Below, piece by piece: positions 1-8,282 of a DNA stretch of 64,000 bases. Under the pieces are notes generated by a model. That model ran no database searches and was not told the origin of the DNA. It saw nothing but the letters and a program-made list of their open reading frames with translations. Within the stretch, counting starts at the first letter, position 1. Each line of letters opens with the position of its first letter. This DNA is from [Flexibacter] sp. ATCC 35103 (lineage in GTDB: Bacteria > Bacteroidota > Bacteroidia > Flavobacteriales > Flavobacteriaceae): assembly GCF_001975985.1 (NCBI RefSeq), contig NZ_MTQF01000017.1:1-64000 (forward strand), written 5' to 3'. Both the position numbers and the translations under genes were made by a program.

Positions 1-22
1 GTATGTCGTCGCCTTTCTTTTC

Positions 23-54
23 AAAACCCTGTTTCTAACAAAACAGGGTTTTTT
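23..54. terminator. Rho-independent terminator of an upstream gene
   Basis: A 12-bp inverted repeat (AAAACCCTGTTT / AAACAGGGTTTT, 23-34 and 41-52) is followed by a T-rich run. It must end transcription of a gene lying before the window. Because it is nearly symmetrical it could work in both directions. Confidence 0.75.
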
Positions 55-91
55 ATTCAAACTTTTTACTTGAATTGATTTAAGTAAATAA

Positions 92-164
92 GGTACCTTA
101 GCTCAGATGGTAGAGCAATGGACTGAAAATCCATGTGTCCCTGGTTCGATCCCTGGAGGTACCA
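92..164 (+). tRNA. tRNA-Phe (anticodon GAA)
   Basis: The sequence folds into a full cloverleaf. The 7-bp acceptor stem is GGTACCT/AGGTACC with discriminator A. The anticodon loop CTGAAAA gives GAA (Phe), and the T loop is GGTTCGATCC. No CCA is encoded: the sequence after the discriminator is CATA. It lies 6 bp before tRNA-Leu, so the two are probably one transcript. Confidence 0.96.
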
Positions 165-170
165 CATAAT

Positions 171-256
171 GCTCGGATGGTGAAATTGGTAGACACGCTG
201 GACTTAAAATCCAGTGAACAGCAATGTTCGTGCGGGTTCAAGTCCCGCTCTGAGTA
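171..256 (+). tRNA. tRNA-Leu (anticodon UAA)
   Basis: This is an 86-nt class II tRNA with a long variable arm. The acceptor stem GCTCGGA pairs with TCTGAGT through two G-U pairs, with discriminator A. The anticodon loop CTTAAAA gives UAA (Leu). It follows tRNA-Phe closely and is followed by a strong terminator. Confidence 0.96.
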
Positions 257-258
257 CT

Positions 259-298
259 AAAAACTTTAATTGGCTATGCTAATTAAAGTTTTTTTTTG
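259..298 (+). terminator. Terminator of the tRNA-Phe/tRNA-Leu transcript
   Basis: An 11-bp perfect stem AAACTTTAATT / AATTAAAGTTT (261-271, 281-291) with a 9-nt loop is followed by a run of T residues. It lies directly after tRNA-Leu. Confidence 0.85.
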
Positions 299-370
299 GC
301 TTAAAGTGAAAAAATATTTTTTTTAAAGTAAGTGAAAATTCTATTAAAAAGAGCTCTATTTAAACTTAGA

Positions 371-482
371 TTGCGTTAGGGATTGGATCGATATCCTTTT
401 GCGAGACTAAATTCCCTTCGAAGCCTCTAAAATTTTTCGCAAAAGATTTAGTGTAAAGCCCGACCCGGAGGGAAACGCCATA
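371..482 (+). repeat. Dispersed flavobacterial repeat, copy 1
   Basis: This intergenic stretch ends with the core GCCCGACCCGGAGGGA followed by AACGCC (458-479). The same core occurs at 17014-17035, and both copies are preceded by GTAAAGCCC-like and GCGT(T/G)AGGGAT-like pieces. Inside copy 1 is a 9-bp inverted repeat, CTTTTGCGA (396-404) / TCGCAAAAG (437-445). The outer ends (TTGCGTTAGGGA / GGAAACGCCATAA) are roughly inverted to each other. No ORF is present, so I read it as a small non-autonomous repeat or a structured RNA element. Confidence 0.6.
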
Positions 483-542
483 ATGATTTTTTAATTTTGT
501 ACCGTTGTAAAGCTTATTTTTATACTTCTTTTTATGTCGTAT

Positions 543-1562
543 TCAAATTTTTTCTTTATCTACATCTGTTATGAAAGTAATTACACCATTCATGAAAACT
601 TTTTGATCATCCCACATAGCTAAATGGCTTCCATTAGGACAATATAAATAACGGCCTTTTTGAACTAATTTACTTTGTTCTTCCATTGCTTTTGGATCCA
701 TTGTATCGTATTTAGCGCCAATCATTAAGGTAGGTACTGTAATTTCGTGTAAGCGATTTTTAATATCCCATTTGGCTAAGCGACCACTGATACCAAATTC
801 GCTCGGACCTTGCATTATGGTATAGATTTCATTATTTATGTGTTTACTGGCGCGATTTAATCCGTCTGGCCATTCTTTTAATCGACATAAATGCTGTTGA
901 TAATAATTTGGAATGAGTAATTCCATATAACGGGGATTACTAAAATCTTTTTTTGCTTCAAGTGCTCTAATTTCTGCTAAAACTTCAGGTTTCATTTGTT
1001 TAGCTAATACTTCATCTGCATATTTTCCATAATCTGGTGCACTTGCCATCATATTTGAGATCAATAAACCTTTCATATTTTGTTGATATTTTAACGCATA
1101 TTCCATCGCGAGAATTCCTCCCCACGAGTTACCCAGGACATAAAAATTGTTTTTATCTGCATTTATAGCTTTGCGTACCTGTTCAACTTCTTCTACAAAA
1201 CGTTCGGTTGTCCATAAGCTGCTGTCTTTAGGCTGATCGCTGTAGTAAGAACCTAATTGGTCGTATTCATAAAATTCAAATCCTTCACGTTGAAAGAATG
1301 TTTCGAAACATTCCATATACTCGTGAGTCATTGCCGGGCCTCCGTGTAGTAATAGAATTTTTATTTTGGAATTATTACCAAAGCGTTTCGTCCATACTTT
1401 AAATTCTCCAACAGGAGTCTTTATGGGAATTAATCGAACCCCCGCTGTTTCTGTATTGTTTTCTTTATTGTAAGTAAAATAATCAGAAAGAGTATTTGAT
1501 TTAGGTTCATTCTTACAAGATGTAAATAGTAAAATTGTAGCAAAGAAGGTAATAAAGCGCAT
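543..1562 (-). CDS. Proline-iminopeptidase-like alpha/beta hydrolase lipoprotein
   Basis: This 339-aa protein belongs to the S33 / proline iminopeptidase branch of the alpha/beta hydrolases, enzymes that release N-terminal proline or other residues from peptides or hydrolyse related amides. The N terminus is a lipoprotein signal with the lipobox ending at Cys16 (LLFTSC), so the enzyme is probably membrane-anchored in the periplasm or at the outer membrane. HGGP at 73-76 matches the family oxyanion motif. GNSWGG at 144-149 carries the nucleophile Ser146; the acid is probably Asp286 or Asp289, and His313 lies in GSHLAMW. It is a single gene on the minus strand, unrelated in function to its neighbours. 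The substrate is not known; a general aminopeptidase or amide hydrolase is possible. Confidence 0.85.
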   Translation of the reverse strand: MRFITFFATILLFTSCKNEPKSNTLSDYFTYNKENNTETAGVRLIPIKTPVGEFKVWTKRFGNNSKIKILLLHGGPAMTHEYMECFETFFQREGFEFYEYDQLGSYYSDQPKDSSLWTTERFVEEVEQVRKAINADKNNFYVLGNSWGGILAMEYALKYQQNMKGLLISNMMASAPDYGKYADEVLAKQMKPEVLAEIRALEAKKDFSNPRYMELLIPNYYQQHLCRLKEWPDGLNRASKHINNEIYTIMQGPSEFGISGRLAKWDIKNRLHEITVPTLMIGAKYDTMDPKAMEEQSKLVQKGRYLYCPNGSHLAMWDDQKVFMNGVITFITDVDKEKI

Positions 1563-1849
1563 AATTAGAATTTGAGTTATTAAATTATCTTAGTTTAATT
1601 TTTATGTCTATTAAAATATATGACAGAATATTATGATCGTGATTGTTGAAATGGAAACTATTTCGTGTATGGTCAGTGGCATTATCCATTTTTAAAGTGG
1701 TGAAATTTTGTTGTAACTTTTTTAATGATAATGAGTTACAATATAATAAAACTCCTTTTAAAATAATAAAGGATTCTTAAATTGATTTGAATATTTTTTT
1801 GCTTGTTGTAAATTAGTGAAAGAAAATTACTAATTTAAATATTAAAATC
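1563..1849. other. Divergent intergenic region, no gene seen
   Basis: This AT-rich spacer lies between the minus-strand hydrolase and the plus-strand PepSY-like gene, so it should contain both promoters. I see no ORF, strong hairpin or recognisable operator in it. Confidence 0.5.
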
Positions 1850-2287
1850 ATGAAAAATATCATTCTTATTGCTGTATTATTACTTGGTTTGACAACGTCA
1901 GTCAATGCGCAGAAAAAAATTGAAATTAATGAATTGCCAAAGCCAGCACAGGATTTTTTAAAGAAACATTTTAGCTATACATCTGTAGATGTTGTTAAAA
2001 AAGACGCAGAACACGGTGAAAAAGGTTATGAAGTAAAACTTAAAGATGGTACGGAAGTAGAGTTCTGGAAAGACGGTTCATATCGGGAAGTCGACGGAGG
2101 TAAAAAACCAATTCCCACTGCATTTATTCCTGCATCTGTAAAAGATTATGTAGCAAAAAATCACCCAAAAGAAAAAATAACGCATATCGATTACGGTCAC
2201 AAAGATCTTGATGTGGATTTAACAAATAATATCGATTTGGAATTTAGTAAAGAGGGTAAAATCCTAAAAGATAAAAAAGACAGATAA
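1850..2287 (+). CDS. Secreted PepSY-like (DUF2874-type) protein
   Basis: This 145-aa protein has a clear signal peptide (about residues 1-20, cleaved after VNAQ). It is followed by two similar halves of the PepSY-like type: a helix with P-x-x-A/S-x-x-F/Y-(L/V)-x-K-(H/N) (PKPAQDFLKKHF and PASVKDYVAKNHP), then a two-strand unit containing VELKDGTEVEFWKDG and VDLTNNIDLEFSKEG. Such proteins are periplasmic in Bacteroidota and are thought to bind or inhibit other proteins; no enzyme activity is expected. It seems to be monocistronic. The call rests on the repeat pattern, so the function is open. Confidence 0.75.
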   Translation: MKNIILIAVLLLGLTTSVNAQKKIEINELPKPAQDFLKKHFSYTSVDVVKKDAEHGEKGYEVKLKDGTEVEFWKDGSYREVDGGKKPIPTAFIPASVKDYVAKNHPKEKITHIDYGHKDLDVDLTNNIDLEFSKEGKILKDKKDR

Positions 2288-2434
2288 TATATTGTTTACC
2301 AAACTAAAGCTCTTTGAATTATTACCCTTACTGATGGAATTAATTCAGATATTTTTTATTTAAAAACTGCTTTTTTTTCGAAAGATTATCTTGTCATAAA
2401 ATAGTTTATATTTACATCTCATATCATTTATTTC

Positions 2435-3490
2435 ATGGAAGAAAATAAACATGTAACGATTTACGACATTGCTGAAAGACTAAATCTTGCTACGTCAACT
2501 ATTTCGCGTGCTTTAAAGGATCATCACACTATAAGTGATAAAACGATAAAAAAAGTAAAAAAAACAGCTGAAGAAATGGGTTTTGTTCCCAATACTTTAG
2601 CCGCTGGTTTGCGCGGAAACAAAACCAGGACTATTGGGGTTTTGATTCCAACTGTTACACAACCTTTTCTCTCTTCGTTAATTAGTGGTATCGAAATTAC
2701 AGCTCAAAAATCTGATTATACTGTCATTATTATGCAATCGCATGATTCTTATTATGAAGAGGTTAATATGGCTAAATCATTGTATAGTAATCGTGTAAGT
2801 GGCGTTATTTGTTCACTGGCTATGGAAACGAGAGATACTGCCCATTTTCAGCAATTCTCGAATAATAATATTCCACTTGTGTTTGTAGACAGGGTTCCTA
2901 AAGATTATAATACTTTTAGAGTGGTTATTGATAATTATACTGCGGGTTATAAAGCGACCAAACATCTTATAGAGCAAGGGTGTATTCGTATTGCCCATTT
3001 AACTGCGGGATCAGAATTTGGAAATCTCTATAACGAAAGAAAAAGAGGGTATATTGAAGCCTTAAAAGATCATAATTTGCCAATTGATGAAGAATTAATC
3101 ATTAATTTAAAATCAGTTACTTATGAAGAAGGTGTAAAAGCCAGTAATCAATTGTTTGATTTAGATCCAATTCCGGATGGACTTTTTGCACCGGGAGATA
3201 TTATTGCAGTTAGTGCAGTTCAGACAGCTAAAAAAAGAGGGATAAAAGTTCCGGATGAAATAGCCATTATTGGTTTTAACAATGATCCAATTTCTCAAAT
3301 AATCGATCCTAATATTTCGACAATTACCCATCCTGCAGAAAAAATGGGAAAAGCAGCTGCTGAAATTATCATCAAAAATTTGAAATCACAAAAAAGTGAT
3401 GATGCAAAAGAAATTACCTTTTTAAATACTGAAGTACTTGCCAGAGAATCATCTGATAGAAAAAAAACTTTAGAAACGGCATCGAAATAA
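2435..3490 (+). CDS. LacI/GalR-family transcriptional regulator
   Basis: This is a 351-aa LacI-family repressor or activator. The N-terminal helix-turn-helix is at residues 8-27 (VTIYDIAERLNLATSTISRA), with a hinge helix near 48-62 and a periplasmic-binding-protein-like sensor domain at 65-340 (TIGVLIPTVTQPFLSS, GLFAPGD, AIIGFNND). It is cytoplasmic and would bind an operator with a central CG as a dimer. Five CAAYCGRTTG sites occur in the sugar region that starts 1.6 kb downstream, making this protein the best local candidate for their cognate regulator. The AraC gene starts only 4 bp after its stop codon, so the two are co-transcribed. The effector is unknown; a xylan- or glucuronate-derived sugar is an inference. 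Confidence 0.92.
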   Translation: MEENKHVTIYDIAERLNLATSTISRALKDHHTISDKTIKKVKKTAEEMGFVPNTLAAGLRGNKTRTIGVLIPTVTQPFLSSLISGIEITAQKSDYTVIIMQSHDSYYEEVNMAKSLYSNRVSGVICSLAMETRDTAHFQQFSNNNIPLVFVDRVPKDYNTFRVVIDNYTAGYKATKHLIEQGCIRIAHLTAGSEFGNLYNERKRGYIEALKDHNLPIDEELIINLKSVTYEEGVKASNQLFDLDPIPDGLFAPGDIIAVSAVQTAKKRGIKVPDEIAIIGFNNDPISQIIDPNISTITHPAEKMGKAAAEIIIKNLKSQKSDDAKEITFLNTEVLARESSDRKKTLETASK

Positions 3491-3494
3491 TAGT

Positions 3495-4331
3495 ATGAAT
3501 ACGATCATAATTCCTGATGATTTAAATCTGGAAAATTCACAGCATGTTCAGGTTTTTGATTATACTAGTTCAAAAGGAATATCTAAACAGAAAATCATTT
3601 TAAATCAAAACATATTTAGTTTTCTTATTGAAGGAACAAAGGAAGTTATTTTTGATAATTCGGCTTTGGCGATAGATGACTCTAAATTTCTGGTAATGAA
3701 ATCCGGCAATTGTCTGATGACGGAAAAACTCTCGAATGTTTCAAATTACAGAAGTGTATTATTGTTTTTTTCTAATGAAATAGTATCACGATTTATTAGA
3801 AAAATGGAATTAAATAAGTTGGAATTAACAACTTATAGATCTGTTTATGCTTTTGAATATGATGCATTTCTAGAACGTTTTGTAGACAGCTTAGTAGATA
3901 TTTCAAAACTTTCAGAAGATTTTCAAAAGAAAATACTGGAAGTTAAATTTGAAGAAATAATGCTTTATTTGACAGCAAAGTATGGAACCGAATTTCTTCA
4001 TTCTTTAGCTCTAAATAGTGATAATGCTACGCAAAAGTTTATTCAGATTATAGAAAACAGTCATCTTAATAAGTTAACCTTAAAAGAATTGGCTTTTTTA
4101 TGTAATATGAGTATATCTACTTTTAAAAGAGAATTCGAAAAGCATTATTCAGAATCACCTATAAAATGGTTTCAGAATAAAAGACTTGAATTTGCACATT
4201 ATTTACTTCAGCAAGAACAAAAAAATCCATCTGAAATTTATTTTGAAGCGGGCTATGAAAATTTATCAAGCTTTACGCAGGCGTATAAATTAAAGTATGG
4301 CGTTACGCCAAAATATCATCAGAAAAATTGA
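3495..4331 (+). CDS. AraC-family transcriptional regulator
   Basis: This 278-aa protein has a C-terminal AraC/XylS DNA-binding domain (about 178-276). It contains two helix-turn-helix units: LTLKELAFLCNMSISTFKREFEKH, written here as its family pattern, and the second unit ending in the diagnostic FTQAYKLKYGVTPKYH. The N-terminal half (1-165) resembles the small cupin-like sensor region of Bacteroidota AraC regulators without clear ligand residues. It begins 4 bp after the LacI stop, so translation is probably coupled. The target genes are unknown; the adjacent PEBP gene or the sugar region are candidates by position only. Confidence 0.88.
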   Translation: MNTIIIPDDLNLENSQHVQVFDYTSSKGISKQKIILNQNIFSFLIEGTKEVIFDNSALAIDDSKFLVMKSGNCLMTEKLSNVSNYRSVLLFFSNEIVSRFIRKMELNKLELTTYRSVYAFEYDAFLERFVDSLVDISKLSEDFQKKILEVKFEEIMLYLTAKYGTEFLHSLALNSDNATQKFIQIIENSHLNKLTLKELAFLCNMSISTFKREFEKHYSESPIKWFQNKRLEFAHYLLQQEQKNPSEIYFEAGYENLSSFTQAYKLKYGVTPKYHQKN

Positions 4332-4419
4332 GCTTTTAGCAATAGTTTTTGACTCTTTCTCTAAAGTTTCTTTTGCTTTACGGACTCTAAATTTACTTTA
4401 AATTTTAAAACTCAGTAAA

Positions 4420-4965
4420 ATGAAAAAAGTAAATTTAATTTTGGTGTTATCCTTGATTTTTACCACAACAATTTTTGGACAAAAGACATTTACACTAACC
4501 AGTAATGATTTAGGAGGTCAGGCTTCTAAAACTCAGGAATTCAACGGATTTGGCTGTTCCGGAGAAAATGAATCGCCGCAATTGTTATGGAAGAATGCTC
4601 CGGTGGGAACAAAAAGTTTTGCTATAACAATGTACGATCCTGATGCGCCAACCGGAAGCGGATTTTGGCATTGGATCGTTTTTGATATTCCGGCAAATGT
4701 CAATGAATTAGTGACCAATGCGGGAACTAAAAACAATCTAATCCCAAAAGGTGCTATTCAAAGTATTACTGATTATGGCATTAAAGGATTTGGAGGTCCT
4801 TGTCCGCCTGAAGGTCACGGATTTCATCAATATATCATAACAGTTTATGCTCTTAAAACTGATAAATTGGGAACCGATGCAAATACAAATCCTGCTGTGG
4901 TAGGTTTTAATCTTTGGAATCAAACATTGGCTAAAGCTAGTATTGTGGCTTATTATAAGCGATAA
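4420..4965 (+). CDS. YbhB/YbcL-type PEBP family protein, secreted
   Basis: This 181-aa protein of the phosphatidylethanolamine-binding (Raf kinase inhibitor-like) family matches the bacterial YbhB/YbcL branch. It has a signal peptide at about residues 1-20 (ends FGQK), so it is periplasmic or secreted. The family signature is present: MYDPDAPTGSGFWHW with conserved DPDAP near residue 69, and GPCPPEGHGFHQY with the ligand-pocket residues. The usual length of the family (about 155-185 aa) is kept. It follows the regulator pair with an 88-bp gap and is followed by a terminator. The biochemical role of bacterial members is not settled. Confidence 0.9.
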   Translation: MKKVNLILVLSLIFTTTIFGQKTFTLTSNDLGGQASKTQEFNGFGCSGENESPQLLWKNAPVGTKSFAITMYDPDAPTGSGFWHWIVFDIPANVNELVTNAGTKNNLIPKGAIQSITDYGIKGFGGPCPPEGHGFHQYIITVYALKTDKLGTDANTNPAVVGFNLWNQTLAKASIVAYYKR

Positions 4966-5019
4966 ATGTAAATATATTATTAGAATTTCAGGATTTAAAT
5001 GTTGAAATTGACCCCGTTA

Positions 5020-5056
5020 AAGCAGGATAGTTTTTTAAATTATCCTGCTTTTATTT
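5020..5056 (+). terminator. Terminator after the PEBP gene
   Basis: A 10-bp perfect stem AAGCAGGATA / TATCCTGCTT (5020-5029, 5041-5050) with a T-rich loop is followed by TTATTTGTT. It separates the regulator/PEBP unit from the polysaccharide region. Confidence 0.75.
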
Positions 5057-5129
5057 GTTATGGCAATATTTTTTTTCAAAAAAAGAGAGCTAAAATTTTT
5101 TTCTTAAATAACAATCTTATATTTTTACG

Positions 5130-5139
5130 CAACCGATTG
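5130..5139. promoter_or_regulatory. LacI-type operator upstream of GH67
   Basis: CAACCGATTG in the context CGCAACCGATTGCAA is a near-palindrome around a central CG, the hallmark of LacI-family operators. It lies 124 bp before the GH67 start codon. Four further matches to CAAYCGRTTG occur in this window, all in promoter regions of sugar genes. Confidence 0.7.
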
Positions 5140-5262
5140 CAATTATTGTTTTATTTATGATAATATATTTTTTGATTTAAAATTTTATTAAATATTCTTA
5201 TTGTGATGTAAATTATTGAGATTTTGGAATTAAAGTTTTAACGGATTAAATTAAATAAATAC

Positions 5263-7413
5263 ATGACTTCATTAAGATTTGTTTTTTTATTTTTCTTGAT
5301 TTTCCTTTCTGCTTCTGCTCAAAAGGATTATAAGTTATGGCTTCAATATGATAAGATTACAAATCCTCAAGTTGTTGAGGAATATAATTTAGCTATTAAA
5401 GGGATAGTTTCTTCAGGAAATTCTGAAACATCAAAGATTTATTTAAATGAAATAGAATCTGCTTTGTTTAGTATGTTAGGAAATAAAATTGAAATCAAGT
5501 CAAAATTAGAAGGTCAGGACAATCTAATCATTGGTTCTCAATCTTCTTTAAGCTCCGATATTCAAAAAATGCTACTATCTGATTTTGAAAAAATAAATTA
5601 CGAAGGTTTTATTATTAAATCTATTTCAATAAAAAATAAAAAGCAGATTGTAATTACCGGAAAAAACGATGTTGCTGTTTTGTATGGCGTTTATAATTTT
5701 CTGAGGCTCATTCAGACTAATAAATCAATTAAAAATTTGAGTATTGTTGATTCTCCCAAAACAAATATCAGAATCTTAAATCATTGGGATAATTTAGACC
5801 GAACTGTAGAGCGGGGTTATGCAGGTTTCTCATTATGGAATTGGCAAAAACTTCCTGATTTTATCGATCAAAGATATATTGATTACGCGAGAGCAAATGC
5901 TTCAATTGGGATTAACGGAACGGTTTTGACAAATGTAAATGCAAATGCTTTGATTTTAACGCCACAATATTTAGAGAAAGTTGAGGCTTTAGCCAATGTA
6001 TTCAGACCATATGGAATAAAAGTATATTTAACGGCGCGTTTTTCGGCACCAATAGAAATTGGAGGTTTAAAAACTGCTGATCCAAAAGATGTGGCTGTAT
6101 CCAATTGGTGGAAAGAAAAAGCGAAAGAAATCTATAAAAGAATTCCTGATTTTGGTGGTTTTTTGGTAAAAGCAAATTCAGAAGGTCAGCCTGGTCCGCA
6201 AAATTATGGCAGAGATCATGTTGACGGCGCCAATATGCTTGCAGATGCTTTAGCTCCTTTTGGAGGTGTGGTTATGTGGAGGGCTTTTGTATATTCTGAA
6301 CATGATACAAATGATCGTGCCAAACAAGCTTACGCCGAATTTCAGCCATATGACGGAAAATTTAAGGATAACGTAATCGTTCAGGTTAAAAACGGAGCTA
6401 TAGATTTTCAGCCCAGAGAACCTTTTCATCCATTATTTGGCGCTATGCCAAAAACACCTTTAATGATTGAATTTCAAATTACGCAGGAATATCTGGGATT
6501 TAGTACTCATTTGGTGTATTTGCCTAAATTATTTCAGGAAGTTTTAGAATCAGATACGTATCAAAAGGGTAAAGGTTCTACTGTTGCCAAAGTAGTTGAC
6601 GGATCTTTAAATCATAGCAAGCGTACCGGAATTGCCGGAGTTTCAAATATTGGTAATGATCTTAACTGGACTGGACATCCTTTTGCACAGGCAAATTGGT
6701 ATGGCTTTGGGAGACTGGCCTGGGATCCGTATTTAGATTCTGAAGTTATTGCCAATGAATGGCTGCAATGTACTTTTTCGAACAACGAAAATTTTATTAA
6801 ACCGGTTAAGGATATGATGATAAAATCACGTGAAGCAGTTGTAAATTATATGACACCACTTGGTTTGCATCATATCATGGATACTGGGCATCATTATGGT
6901 CCCGGACCTTGGGTAAGTAATTTATCAAGACCAGAATGGAATCCGACTTATTATCATAAAGCAGATAAAAACGGAATTGGTTTTGACCGGTCAAAAACAG
7001 GAACAAATGCAACTGCTCAATATGCAACAGAAGTAGAAAAGATGTTTGACAATCTTGCGACATGTCCGGAAATAGATTTATTATGGTTTCATCATGTTTC
7101 CTGGGATTATAAATTAAAAAATGGTCAAACACTCTGGAATGGCTTGGCATTAAAATACCAGGAAGGTGTAAATCAGGTTCAGGAAATGCAAAATACATGG
7201 AATAAAACCGAAAAATATATTGATGCTGAACGTTTTAAAGAAGTAAAGATGCTGCTAGAAATTCAGCATAAGGAAGCAAAATGGTGGCGAGACGCGTGTT
7301 TGTTGTATTTTCAGCAATATTCTGGTAAAGAGTTACCTGTTGGGGTAGAAAAACCAACACAAACATTAGAGTATTATAAATCATTAAAATTTCCGTTTAC
7401 ACCAGGAAATTAA
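5263..7413 (+). CDS. aguA: GH67 alpha-glucuronidase
   Basis: This 716-aa enzyme removes (4-O-methyl-)D-glucuronic acid from the non-reducing-end xylose of xylo-oligosaccharides. The signal peptide (1-19, cut before QKDYK) points to the periplasm. The order is an N-terminal small domain (about 20-165), a TIM barrel (about 170-490) opening with the strongly conserved RILNHWDNLDRTVERGYAG, and a helical C-terminal domain. By spacing against the Cellvibrio GH67 residues, Glu307 (KANSEGQPGP) is the acid, and Asp381 (NGAIDFQPREP) and Glu409 (ITQEYLG) are the base pair. It starts an operon with the SDR gene 19 bp downstream, then uxuA, which handles the released uronic acid. A LacI-type operator lies upstream. 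Confidence 0.95.
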   Translation: MTSLRFVFLFFLIFLSASAQKDYKLWLQYDKITNPQVVEEYNLAIKGIVSSGNSETSKIYLNEIESALFSMLGNKIEIKSKLEGQDNLIIGSQSSLSSDIQKMLLSDFEKINYEGFIIKSISIKNKKQIVITGKNDVAVLYGVYNFLRLIQTNKSIKNLSIVDSPKTNIRILNHWDNLDRTVERGYAGFSLWNWQKLPDFIDQRYIDYARANASIGINGTVLTNVNANALILTPQYLEKVEALANVFRPYGIKVYLTARFSAPIEIGGLKTADPKDVAVSNWWKEKAKEIYKRIPDFGGFLVKANSEGQPGPQNYGRDHVDGANMLADALAPFGGVVMWRAFVYSEHDTNDRAKQAYAEFQPYDGKFKDNVIVQVKNGAIDFQPREPFHPLFGAMPKTPLMIEFQITQEYLGFSTHLVYLPKLFQEVLESDTYQKGKGSTVAKVVDGSLNHSKRTGIAGVSNIGNDLNWTGHPFAQANWYGFGRLAWDPYLDSEVIANEWLQCTFSNNENFIKPVKDMMIKSREAVVNYMTPLGLHHIMDTGHHYGPGPWVSNLSRPEWNPTYYHKADKNGIGFDRSKTGTNATAQYATEVEKMFDNLATCPEIDLLWFHHVSWDYKLKNGQTLWNGLALKYQEGVNQVQEMQNTWNKTEKYIDAERFKEVKMLLEIQHKEAKWWRDACLLYFQQYSGKELPVGVEKPTQTLEYYKSLKFPFTPGN

Positions 7414-7432
7414 TATATAAAAATAAAAGAAT

Positions 7433-8170
7433 ATGAGTACAAAAACGGCTATTGTAACCGGAGGAAATTCAGGTTTGGGTTTTGCAATCGCAAAAAAATT
7501 ATGTGAGAACGGAATCAAAACTTATATAATTGGAAGAGCAAAAGAAAAAACAGAAGAAGCTTGCAGGGAAATTGGCGAAAATGCGATTCCGGTTTTATTT
7601 GATTTAAACGATATTGCTGGGATTCCGACAATGATTGAAAGTATTGTAAAAAATAATCCAATTGATATTTTGGTAAATAATGCCGGAATCAATCTTAAAA
7701 AAGAATTTTCAGACGTAACAGATGAAGATTTTTTATCTGTAATTCATACCAATCTTTTGAGCGTTTTTGCTGTGAGTAGAGAAGTTGTAAAAAACATGAA
7801 AGCAAACACGGGCGGAAGTATTGTAAACATCAGCTCGATGGCCTCTCAATACGGAATCCCGAAAGTAATTGCGTATTCAGCAAGTAAAGGTGCGATAGAA
7901 TCTATGACGCGTGCAATGGCGGTAGAATTGGCTCCGTTTGGTATTCGTGTAAACTGTATTGCACCGGGATTTATCAAAACAAAAATGTCATCTACAGCGC
8001 TTGACAATGATCCTGAAAGAAAAAATAAAGTGCTTTCCAGAACGCCAATGGGATTTTTAGGAGAACCATCTGATATTGCAGATGCCGTATATTATTTCGC
8101 TTTAAGCGAATCAAAATATACAACAGGAACCGTTTTGCCTGTTGATGGCGGAAACAGTATTGGTTTCTAA
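7433..8170 (+). CDS. SDR oxidoreductase, probable D-fructuronate reductase (mannonate oxidoreductase)
   Basis: This 245-aa classical short-chain dehydrogenase/reductase has the NAD(P)-binding motif TGGNSGLG (9-16), NNAG (82-85), and catalytic Ser135, Tyr148 and Lys152 (YSASK). Overall it resembles gluconate 5-dehydrogenase-like enzymes. Its place between GH67 and UxuA suggests it reduces D-fructuronate to D-mannonate, as the SDR-type UxuB of Bacillus subtilis does, rather than the larger long-chain UxuB of E. coli. The specificity is inferred from context only; a gluconate or other sugar-acid dehydrogenase remains possible. No uxaC gene (glucuronate isomerase) is present in the window. Confidence 0.88.
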   Translation: MSTKTAIVTGGNSGLGFAIAKKLCENGIKTYIIGRAKEKTEEACREIGENAIPVLFDLNDIAGIPTMIESIVKNNPIDILVNNAGINLKKEFSDVTDEDFLSVIHTNLLSVFAVSREVVKNMKANTGGSIVNISSMASQYGIPKVIAYSASKGAIESMTRAMAVELAPFGIRVNCIAPGFIKTKMSSTALDNDPERKNKVLSRTPMGFLGEPSDIADAVYYFALSESKYTTGTVLPVDGGNSIGF

Positions 8171-8282
8171 TTATAAACAGTATTAAGCAATTAGAAAATT
8201 TATTTCTCAAATATAGATAGCGACAGTTTAAGCTATTTTTCTATATGTTATAATTTTAAAGTATTCATAAATAGTTAGTATT

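Noticed and set aside
371..482. Insertion sequence remnant
   Set aside because: No transposase fragment is visible in any frame, and the second copy at 16948 has a different middle, so only a non-coding repeat can be supported.
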